This document shows positions 24,851 to 35,400 of a stretch of DNA of 41,503 nt, one piece after another. Both the position numbers and the translations under genes were made by a program. Source of the DNA: Streptomyces sp. NK15101 (GTDB lineage: Bacteria; Actinomycetota; Actinomycetes; Streptomycetales; Streptomycetaceae); the NCBI RefSeq assembly GCF_020400725.1, contig NZ_JAINVG010000069.1:1-41503 (forward strand), given 5' to 3'. The notes under the pieces are model-generated. The model was not told where the DNA came from and searched no databases. It saw nothing but the letters and a program-made list of their open reading frames with translations. Position 1 is the first letter of the stretch. Every line of letters starts with the position of its first letter.

Positions 24851-26284
24851 ATGACGACCAGTCTCTCCCCCGAGGACACCGTGACGGCCACCGCCGCACT
24901 CGGCACCCTCATACGCGGCCACCGGCTCCGCATCGGCCTGACCCAGCAGGAGCTGGCGGACCTCTCCACCATCAGCGTCCGCGCCATCCGCGACCTGGAG
25001 AAGGGGAAGGCACAGCGGCCGAGAGCCGACACGATCCGGCTGATAGCCGACGGCCTGCGCCTGGGCCCCCGGGCCCGCACGGCCCTCGAGGACGCGGTGC
25101 GGCGCGGACACCGGGGCGGCGTCGGACCCCGGAACCTCGCCGACGAGCGGCCGGCCCCGCCCGTACCGCTGCACCCGCTGATCGAGAGGGCCGCCGAGTC
25201 CACCGTCCTCACGGAGGAGCTGCGCTCCGGAGCCGAACGCCTGATCACCGTCGTCGGCCTGAGCGGCGTCGGCAAGACGAGACTGGCCCTGGAGGCGGCG
25301 GCCCGGCTGCACGACGCCGGATTCCCGGTGCTGTGGCACACCGCCCCCGGGGCGACAGCAGACTGCCTGCCGGCCTGCGACGGCCGGCTCGCCGCCCTGA
25401 CGGCCGACTGCGCCGCCTTCCTCCACGGCGACGGCGAGGCCGACGACCTGGTCCCCGAACTGGCCGGCGCGCTCGGCGACCGCGCGATGCTCCTCGTCCT
25501 CGACGGCGTCGACACCGCGCTGCTCGACTTCCACCGCCTGAGCCGGATGCTGCGCGAACTGCCCGGACTCCGCCTCCTCGTCACCGCCGACGAACCCTGG
25601 AACGTTCCCGGCGAACGCCTCTTCCTCCTCTCTCCGCTGGAGGCGCCGGACCCCTCCGCCGGCATCCGCCCCGACGCGCCCGCCACCCGGTTCTTCCTCA
25701 GCCGGCTCCGCCACGTCCGCCCCGACATCGTTCCCGACGAGCGCGTCCTCGCGGACATCGCCTGGGTCGGCCACCGGCTCGACGGCCATCCGCTCGCGCT
25801 CGCCGCGGCGGCCTCCTGGCTCACCGTCTGCGACCTGTCCACGCTGCGCGGCATCGTCGAGTCCGACCCGGCGTCCCTGCTCGACCACCTGGCCGACGGC
25901 CGGTCCGGCTCCCGCCTCCGCGAGCGCGTGGCCCGTACGCTCGCCGCGCTCCCCGACGCCCACCGGCAGCTGATCGGCGCGCTGTGCGCCGCGAGCGAGG
26001 CCGAATTCGTCCTGGAGGACGTCGTCCGGCTGACCGGCATGCCCCTGCCGCACTGCGGCCGCATGGTCCGCGACCTGCTGGTCAGCGGCGTGATCAGGTC
26101 CGGCACGGACGGCGGCCGCTCCGCGTTCCGCGTACTGAGCGTGGTGCGTGCCCTCGCGGCGGACGCGACGGCGACCACGACCACGACCACGACCGCGACC
26201 GCTTCCGTGACGGTGACCGCTCCCGCGACCGCGACTACGACCACGACCGTTTCCGCGGCCGCGGTGCGGACACCGGTCCGATGA
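24851..26284 (+). CDS. XRE-type HTH regulator with P-loop ATPase domain
   Basis: A 477-residue cytoplasmic regulator. Residues 18-72 are an XRE helix-turn-helix (LGTLIRGHRLRIGLTQQELA followed by DLSTISVRAIRDLEKGK). A STAND/NB-ARC-like ATPase follows with Walker A GLSGVGKT (K142, T143), a Walker-B-like LLVLDGVD, and a winged-helix-like segment (CGRMVRDLLVSGVIRSG) near residue 400. The last 40 residues are Thr/Ala runs produced by a GACCAC-type 6-bp DNA repeat. The ATG at 24851 has GGGAG six bases upstream. It lies 202 bp upstream of the NRPS, in the same direction, and is a likely second cluster regulator. No TPR sensor is attached, unlike the SARP. Confidence 0.87.
   Translation: MTTSLSPEDTVTATAALGTLIRGHRLRIGLTQQELADLSTISVRAIRDLEKGKAQRPRADTIRLIADGLRLGPRARTALEDAVRRGHRGGVGPRNLADERPAPPVPLHPLIERAAESTVLTEELRSGAERLITVVGLSGVGKTRLALEAAARLHDAGFPVLWHTAPGATADCLPACDGRLAALTADCAAFLHGDGEADDLVPELAGALGDRAMLLVLDGVDTALLDFHRLSRMLRELPGLRLLVTADEPWNVPGERLFLLSPLEAPDPSAGIRPDAPATRFFLSRLRHVRPDIVPDERVLADIAWVGHRLDGHPLALAAAASWLTVCDLSTLRGIVESDPASLLDHLADGRSGSRLRERVARTLAALPDAHRQLIGALCAASEAEFVLEDVVRLTGMPLPHCGRMVRDLLVSGVIRSGTDGGRSAFRVLSVVRALAADATATTTTTTTATASVTVTAPATATTTTTVSAAAVRTPVR
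26172..26252. repeat. GACCAC/GACCGC hexamer-type repeat encoding a Thr/Ala tail
   Basis: Imperfect 6-bp units fill the 3' end of the XRE-type gene. In its frame they give TATTTTTTTATA-like sequence; in another frame they give alternating Asp with His or Arg. Confidence 0.75.
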
Positions 26285-26486
26285 GCGGCAGCGCCGTGCC
26301 GGACGGCATCGGCACGACTGCCGGAACCGCTGCCGCCTGACTGCCGCTCCACCGCCGAACCGCTGGCGTACCGCCGGATCAACTGCCGCTCCCGGCCCCG
26401 GCCCACGGGTTGTATGGCGACTGCCCCGCCGAGCCCGCGCCGCTCTCCCCCTCCCTCCTCCGCCGTGACTTCCACAGGAGCCCCTC

Positions 26487-29400
26487 ATGCCGTTCGACAC
26501 GCCCGTCGCACCCGCTCCGGCTGCCGTCCGGTTGCCGCTCTCGGTGGCCCAGCGTGACATCTGGACGGCGCACGCCCTCGATCCCACCGGCGTGAAGTAC
26601 AACGTCGCCGAGTGCCGCGAGATCAACGGCCCCGTGGATCCGCAGCTGATGGCCGCGGCCTGGCGCCGGCTCGTCGAGGAGGCGGACTTCCTCCGCATCC
26701 GCCGCTTCGAGGACGACGGCGAGCAGGTGTGGCAACTGGTCGACACCGACGCCGGATCGCGCACCCTGCCGTTCACCGACGTGAGCGCCGAGGACGACCC
26801 CGAGGGCGCGGCCTGGCGGCTCGTCGACGCACTGATCTGCGCCCCCTTCGACCTCACCGACCAGCCGCCGGTCCGCTGCGCGCTGATCAGACTCGCCGAG
26901 GACAGGTACTTCTACTTCTACGGGTTCCACCACCTGGTCGTCGACGGCGTGGGCGTGTCGATGGCACTCGCCCGGCTGATCGAGCTGTACGAGCAGGCCG
27001 TCGCGGGCGAACCCTGGGGCCCCTCCCCGTTCGGGAGCCTGACGGAGCTGCTCGCCGAGGACGCGGAGTACCGGCGGTCCGAGGAGGCCGCCGCCGAACG
27101 CGCCGCCTGGCGGGAGCACCTCGCCGGCGCCCCCGACGCGCCCGCCGGCCTCGTCCGGGGCACCGGCCGGGCGACGGCCGCGCACGGCGGACTGCCCTTC
27201 GCCCGACGGAGCGTACGGGTCTCCCCGGCGGACGCCGACCGGCTCCGCTCGGTCGCACGCGGCGAGCGCGCCACCTGGTCCGTCCTCCTCGTGGCCCTGT
27301 TCTCCGCCTACCTGCACCGCGTCACAGGCCGTACGGAGCTGATGATCGCCCTCCCGGTCACCGGCAGGACGTCCCGGCTCGCCCGCAGCACCCCGGGCAT
27401 GTCGTCGAACGTGGTCCCGCTGAGGATCCGGATCAGCCCCGAGGACTCGCTCGGCGCACTCGTCCGCTCGGTGGGAGCCGAGGTCAAGCACGGACTGCGC
27501 CACCAGCTGACCCGGTACGAGGACCTCTGCCGCGACGCCGGCCTCGTAGACGGCTCCCGGAGACTGGCCACGCCCGTCCTCAACATCATGGGCTTCCACG
27601 GAGAGCTCACCGTCTGCGGCCACCCCACGGTCAACCACAACGTGAGCAACGGCCCCGTGGACGACCTCAGCGTCGCCGTGCTCGACCTCGGCGCCGCGAA
27701 CGGCCTGCGCATCGACTTCGACACCCCCGTCGACGGCGTCGACGCCGCGGCCGTCGCCGCACACCAGGACCGTTTCGCCGCCTTCCTCACCACCGTCCTC
27801 GCCACGGAACGCCCGACCGAACACAGGGTCGCCGACCTGGAGGTGCTGTCGGAGGCGGAGCGCGGGCTGCTGACGGGCCGGTGGGCCGGTCCGGTGGCGG
27901 ACGTCGTGGACACGACGCTGGTGGAGCGGTTCGAGGAGCAGGCGGCGCGGTTCCCCGACGGGGTGGCGCTCGTCGGTGAGGCGGGGGAGGTCACGTACGG
28001 CGAGCTCAACGCCGCGGCCAACCGCTGGGCCCGCCACCTGCGCTCCCGAGGCCTCGGACGCGGTGACATGGCCGGAGTCCTCTTCGAGCGCGGGACCCGC
28101 TTCGCCACCGCTCTGCTCGCCGTCCTGAAGACCGGCGCCGCCCACGTACTCCTGGACCCTGACTTCCCCGACGACCGGCTGCGCTCGGCGGCCGCCGACG
28201 CCGGCATCAGCCACCTCGTCACCCGCCCGGTGCTCGCCGAGCGCGTCGAGGGCCCCTGGGCGACCCACACGGAGGCCCCCGGCGAACTCCTCTCCCACAA
28301 TCCCGGCAACCTCCGCCTGCCGCTCGGCCCCGACGACTCCGCCTGCCTGATGTTCACCTCCGGCTCGACGGGCCGCCCGAAGGCCATCCTGTCCTCCCAC
28401 CGCAACCTGGTGTCGACCCTGATCGGCCAGCCCTACCTCCCCACGGGCCCGGAGCAGGTCTACCTCCAGTGCTCGCCGGTGTCCTGGGACGCGTTCAGCC
28501 TGGAGTTCTGGGGAGCGCTCCTCCACGGCGGCACGGCGGTCCTCCAGCCCGGTCAGAAGCCCGAACCGGCCCTCGTGACCGAGCTGGCCCGCCGCCACCG
28601 CGTCACCACGCTCCTGCTGTCCGCCACCCTCTTCAACTTCCTGGTCGACGAGCACCCCGAGGCCTTCGAGACGGTCACCACCGCCTTCACGGTGGGCGAG
28701 GCCGCCTCCCCGGCGCACGTCCACAAGCTCCAGCGGCTCAGGCCCGGCATCACCGTCCTCAACGGCTACGGACCCGCCGAGGTGATGATCTACGCGACCA
28801 CCCACACCGTCGAGGCCGGGGACGAGCCCCACGCGGTGATCCCGATCGGCACCCCGCTGGTCAGCAAGCCGGCCTACGTCCTGGACGCCCGGCTCGGCCT
28901 GTGTCCCCCGGGGGTGACGGGGGAGCTGTACGTGGCGGGCGAGGGCCTCGCCCACGGCTACCTGGGCCGGTCCGACCTGACCGCCACCCGGTTCGTCCCG
29001 AACCCCTTCGGCCCGGCGGGCAGCCGGCTCTACCGGACGGGGGACCTGGTCCGCTTCGACCGGGACGGACGCCTCCTGTACGAGGGCCGGGCGGACGACC
29101 AGATCAAGATCAGGGGCTTCCGCATCGAGCCGGGCGAGACCGAAGCCGCGCTCCTGACCCATCCGGCCGTCACCCGGGCCGTCGTCACCGTCCACGAGAA
29201 GAGGCTGGCCGCCTACGTCGTCCTCGCGGACGGGGACACGGCGGGGGAGACGGACCCCCACGAGATCCGCCGGCACGTCGCCGACCGGCTGCCCGAGCAC
29301 CTCGTCCCCACGTACCTGACCACGCTCGACCGCCTGCCCGTCACGCCCAACGGCAAGATCGACAAGCGGGCGCTCCCGGCGCCGGAGACGGTCCTGGGAA

Positions 29401-32400
29401 CGACCCGCGCCCCGCGCGACGAGACCGAGGAGATCCTGTCCGCGCTGTTCGGCAGGACCCTGGAGACGCCCGGCCCGGTCGGCATCGACGACAGCTTCTT
29501 CGCCCTCGGCGGCCACTCGCTGCTCGCGGCCCGGCTGACGAACCACATCGCCGAGGCGTTGGGCGTGCGGCTGACGATCCGGGACGTCTTCGGGCGTCCG
29601 ACGGTGGCGGGGCTCGCGGAACTGCTGGGCGAGCAGACCGGCGTACGGGCCGTCCCGCCGTTGGTGGCGGGGGAGGGGGCGGGTGATGTGGTGCCCGTGT
29701 CGTTCGCCCAGCGGCGGTTGTGGTTGTTGTCGGAGCTGGAGGGGGACAGTGCGGCCTACAACGTGCCGATGGTGGTGCGGTGTGAGGGCGGGCTGGATGT
29801 GGGGGCGCTGGAGTCGGCGCTGAGTGACGTGGTGGAGCGGCATGCTCCGTTGCGGACGGTGTTCGAGTCGGTGGAGGGGGAGCCGCGTCAGCGGGTCCTG
29901 CCGCCGGAGTCGGCCCGGGTGCCGGTGGAACGGCGTCAGGTCGAAGCCGACTCGCTCGAAAGGGAGTTGGCTGACGAGGCCGGTCGTGTCTTCGATCTGG
30001 CGGTGGATCTTCCGCTGCGGGCGGTGGTGTTCGAGCTGGGTGACGGCACGGTGGTGCTGTCGCTGGTGGTGCACCACATCGCGACGGACGGTCTGTCGAA
30101 CGCGGTGTTCTTCGGAGACCTGCAGCGGGCCTACGAGGCCCGGGTGGCGGGGGCGGAGGGCTCCGTCCTTGAGCCCTTGGCCGTGCAGTACGCGGACTAC
30201 GCGGTCTGGCAGCGCCGGGTGCTGGGCGCGGCGGACGATCCGCAGAGCGTGCTGGGCCGGGAGCTGGGGTTCTGGCGTGGGGTGCTGGAAAATCTGCCGG
30301 AGGAGCACGGGCTGAACCTGGACCGTCCGAGGCCGGCCCGGGCCTCCCACCGGGGCGGACAGGTCGAACTCGACCTGGGTGCGGACCTGTTCGAGCGGGT
30401 GGCCGCGTTCGCGCGGGCCGAGGGGTGCACGCCCTTCATGGTGGTGCACGCGGCGCTGGTCGCGGCACTGACGAGGCTCGGTGCGGGGACGGATCTGGCG
30501 ATCGGTTCACCGGCGGCGGGGCGTGGCGAGCCGGAACTGCAGGAGCTGGTCGGGTTCTTCGTGAACACGCTGGTGCTGCGGACCAGCAGCGCGGGTGATC
30601 CGAGTTTCCGCGACCTTCTGGGTCGGGTGCGTACGGCGGACCTGGACGCGTTCGCGCACCAGGAGGCCCCGTTCGACCTGGTCCTCGAAGCGGTCAACCC
30701 GACCCGGAGCCTCTCGCGCCACCCCCTCTTCCAGATCAGCCTCGGCCTGGAGACCGACGCCGGCCCCGCCTTCGAGCTGAGCGGGGTCCGGACGGGACCG
30801 GTGGAGAAGATCTCCAGCGGATCCGCCAAGTTCGACCTGGAGTTCTTCCTCCGCTCCGACGACGGGAAGGAGCTGCGGGCCACCGTGCTCTTCGCGGCGG
30901 AGCTGTTCGACGAGGTCACGGTACGACGGATGACGACCGTCCTCGGCGAGGTGCTGGCCCAGGTCCTCGACGAGCCGGACATGCGGCTGTCGGGCCTGGA
31001 GGTGCTGTCGGAGGCGGAGCGCGGGCTGCTGACGGGCCGGTGGGCCGGTCCGGTGGCGGACGTCGTGGACACGACGCTGGTGGAGCGGTTCGAGGAGCAG
31101 GCGGCGCGGTTCCCCGACGGGGTGGCGCTCGTCGGTGAGGCGGGGGAGGTCACGTACGGCGAGCTCAACGCCGCGGCCAACCGCTGGGCCCGCCACCTGC
31201 GCTCCCGAGGCCTGGGCCGTGGCGACATGGCGGGTGTGCTCTTCGAGCGCGGGACCCGCTTCGCCACCGCTCTGCTCGCCGTCCTGAAGACCGGCGCCGC
31301 CCACGTACTCCTGGACCCTGACTTCCCCGACGACCGGCTGCGCTCGGCGGCCGCCGACGCCGGCATCAGCCACCTCGTCACCCGCCCGGTGCTCGCCGAG
31401 CGCGTCGAGGGCCCCTGGGCGACCCACACGGAGGCCCCCGGCGAACTCCTCTCCCACAATCCCGGCAACCTCCGCCTGCCGCTCGGCCCCGACGACTCCG
31501 CCTGCCTGATGTTCACCTCCGGCTCGACGGGCCGCCCGAAGGCCATCCTGTCCTCCCACCGCAACCTGGTGTCGACCCTGATCGGCCAGCCCTACCTCCC
31601 CACGGGCCCGGAGCAGGTCTACCTCCAGTGCTCGCCGGTGTCCTGGGACGCGTTCAGCCTGGAGTTCTGGGGAGCGCTCCTCCACGGCGGCACGGCGGTC
31701 CTCCAGCCCGGTCAGAAGCCCGAACCGGCCCTCGTGACCGAGCTGGCCCGCCGCCACCGCGTCACCACGCTCCTGCTGTCCGCCACCCTCTTCAACTTCC
31801 TGGTCGACGAGCACCCCGAGGCCTTCGAGACGGTCACCACCGCCTTCACGGTGGGCGAGGCCGCCTCCCCGGCGCACGTCCACAAGCTCCAGCGGCTCAG
31901 GCCCGGCATCACCGTCCTCAACGGCTACGGACCCGCCGAGGTGATGATCTACGCGACCACCCACACCGTCGAGGCCGGGGACGAGCCCCACGCGGTGATC
32001 CCGATCGGCACCCCGCTGGTCAGCAAGCCGGCCTACGTCCTGGACGCCCGGCTCGGCCTGTGTCCCCCGGGGGTGACGGGGGAGCTGTACGTGGCGGGCG
32101 AGGGCCTCGCCCACGGCTACCTGGGCCGGTCCGACCTGACCGCCACCCGGTTCGTCCCGAACCCCTTCGGCCCGGCGGGCAGCCGGCTCTACCGGACGGG
32201 GGACCTGGTCCGCTTCGACCGGGACGGACGCCTCCTGTACGAGGGCCGGGCGGACGACCAGATCAAGATCAGGGGCTTCCGCATCGAGCCGGGCGAGACC
32301 GAAGCCGCGCTCCTGACCCATCCGGCCGTCACCCGGGCCGTCGTCACCGTCCACGAGAAGAGGCTGGCCGCCTACGTCGTCCTCGCGGACGGGGACACGG

Positions 32401-35400
32401 CGGGGGAGACGGACCCCCACGAGATCCGCCGGCACGTCGCCGACCGGCTGCCCGAGCACCTCGTCCCCACGTACCTGACCACGCTCGACCGCCTGCCCGT
32501 CACGCCCAACGGCAAGATCGACAAGCGGGCGCTCCCGGCGCCGGAGACGGTCCTGGGAACGACCCGCGCCCCGCGCGACGAGACCGAGGAGATCCTGTCC
32601 GCGCTGTTCGGCAGGACCCTGGAGACGCCCGGCCCGGTCGGCATCGACGACAGCTTCTTCGCCCTCGGCGGCCACTCGCTGCTCGCGGCCCGGCTGACGA
32701 ACCACATCGCCGAGGCGTTGGGCGTGCGGCTGACGATCCGGGACGTCTTCGGGCGTCCGACGGTGGCGGGGCTCGCGGAACTGCTGGGCGAGCAGACCGG
32801 CGTACGGGCCGTCCCGCCGTTGGTGGCGGGGGAGGGGGCGGGTGATGTGGTGCCCGTGTCGTTCGCCCAGCGGCGGTTGTGGTTGTTGTCGGAGCTGGAG
32901 GGGGACAGTGCGGCCTACAACGTGCCGATGGTGGTGCGGTGTGAGGGCGGGCTGGATGTGGGGGCGCTGGAGTCGGCGCTGAGTGACGTGGTGGAGCGGC
33001 ATGCTCCGTTGCGGACGGTGTTCGAGTCGGTGGAGGGGGAGCCGCGTCAGCGGGTCCTGCCGCCGGAGTCGGCCCGGGTGCCGGTGGAACGGCGTCAGGT
33101 CGAAGCCGACTCGCTCGAAAGGGAGTTGGCTGACGAGGCCGGTCGTGTCTTCGATCTGGCGGTGGATCTTCCGCTGCGGGCGGTGGTGTTCGAGCTGGGT
33201 GACGGCACGGTGGTGCTGTCGCTGGTGGTGCACCACATCGCGACGGACGGTCTGTCGAACGCGGTGTTCTTCGGAGACCTGCAGCGGGCCTACGAGGCCC
33301 GGGTGGCGGGGGCGGAGGGCTCCGTCCTTGAGCCCTTGGCCGTGCAGTACGCGGACTACGCGGTCTGGCAGCGCCGGGTGCTGGGCGCGGCGGACGATCC
33401 GCAGAGCGTGCTGGGCCGGGAGCTGGGGTTCTGGCGTGGGGTGCTGGAAAATCTGCCGGAGGAGCACGGGCTGAACCTGGACCGTCCGAGGCCGGCCCGG
33501 GCCTCCCACCGGGGCGGACAGGTCGAACTCGACCTGGGTGCGGACCTGTTCGAACGCATCACGGTCCTTGCCCGCTCGGAGGGGTGCACGCCCTTCATGG
33601 TGGTGCACGCGGCCCTGGTCGCCGCGCTGACCCGCCTGGGGGCGGGGTCCGACCTGGCGATCGGCACTCCGGTCGCGGGTCGTGGCGAGCGATCGCTGCA
33701 GGAGCTGGTCGGGTTCTTCGTCAACACGCTGGTGCTGCGGACCAGCAGCGCGGGTGATCCGAGTTTCCGCGACCTTCTGGGTCGGGTGCGTACGGCGGAC
33801 CTGGACGCGTTCGCGCACCAGGAGGCCCCGTTCGACCTGGTCCTCGAAGCGGTCAACCCGACCCGGAGCCTCTCGCGCCACCCCCTCTTCCAGATCTGCC
33901 TCGGTCTCGAAGTGGGCGGCGTACCGGAGCTCCACCTGCCCGGAGTCCGCACCGCCGAGGTCTCCGGCCTCGGGAACGGGGCCGCGAAGTTCGACCTCGA
34001 GTTCCTGCTCCGCTCCGACGACAGCCGGCGACTGCACGGTGCGATCCTCTTCGCGGCCGAGCTGTTCGACGAGGACTCGGTACGGCGCATGGCGTCGGTG
34101 CTGGGCCAGGTGCTGGACCAGGTGCTCGACGACCCCGGCCTGACGCTCTCGTCCCTGGACGTGCTGTCCAGCTCGGAGCGCGAGCTGCTCACCGGCCCGT
34201 GGGCGGGGACCGTCTCCGATGAGGGGGAGGCCTCCCTCGTCGAGCGGTTCGAGGAGCAGGTGGCCCGGTGCCCGGAGGCGACGGCCCTGATCGACGGAGA
34301 CCGCGAGGTCTCGTACGCCGAACTGAACGCCATGGCCAACCGGTTGGGCCACCACCTGCGGGCGCACGGCCTCGGCCGTGGCGACATGGCGGGTGTGCTG
34401 CTGGAGCGCGGGGTGGAGTTCGCGGCGGCGGTGGTCGCCGTGGCAAAGGCCGGGGCGGCGTACACGCTGCTCGACCCGGACTTCCCGGACGAGCGGCTCC
34501 GCTCGGCCGCCACCGACGCCGGCATCAGCCATCTCGTGACCTCGCCGGCCCTTGTCGAGCGCGTCGAGGGACCCTGGCAGACCCACACCGAGGCCCCCGG
34601 CGAACTCCTCTCCCGCAACCCCGGGAACCTCGGCCTGCCGCTCGGACCCGACGACTCCGCCTGCCTGATGTTCACGTCGGGTTCGACGGGCCGTCCGAAG
34701 GCGATCCTGTCGTCGCACCGGAACCTGGTGTCGACGGTGTCGGGGCAGTCGTACGGCGGGTTCGGTCCGGGTGAGGTGTTCCTGCAGTGCTCGCCGGTGT
34801 CGTGGGACGCGTTCAGCCTGGAGTTCTGGGGCGCGCTGCTGCACGGTGGGTCGACGGTGCTGCAGCCGGGGCAGCGGCCGGAGCCGGTGCTGATCGCCGA
34901 GCTGTCCCGTCAGCACAAGGTGTCGATGCTGCAGCTGTCGGCGAGCCTGTTCAACTTCCTGGTCGACGAGCACCCGGAGGCCTTCGAGACGGTCACCGTC
35001 GCCTTCACCGGCGGCGAGGCGGCCTCCCCGGCACACGTGCACAAGCTCCAGCGACTCAGGCCCGGCATCAGGGTCGTCAACGGGTACGGGCCGGCTGAGT
35101 CCATGGGCTTCACGACCACGCACTTCATCGAGGCAGGTGCGGAGCCGCACGCGCTGATCCCGATCGGTGCGCCGTTGGTGAACAAGGCCGCCTACATCCT
35201 GGACGCGCACCTGAGACTCTGTGCGCCGGGGGTGACCGGCGAGCTGTACCTGTCCGGTGACGGTCTCGCCCACGGATACCTGGGCCGGCCCGACCTGACG
35301 GCCACCCGCTTCGTCCCGAACCCCTTCGCGGCAGCCTCCGACCGGCTGTACCGGACGGGGGACCTGGCCCACTTCGACCGGCACGGCCGGCTGCACTACG

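Noticed and set aside
24535..26340. Plus-strand open frame through the XRE-type gene giving DHDHDRDR-type sequence
   Set aside because: The frame has no domain and is Arg/Pro-rich; the XRE and Walker A motifs are in the frame starting at 24851.
26340..26486. SARP box directly upstream of the NRPS
   Set aside because: No pair of TATC cores with 11-bp spacing was found there; only a single weak TTGTAT is present.
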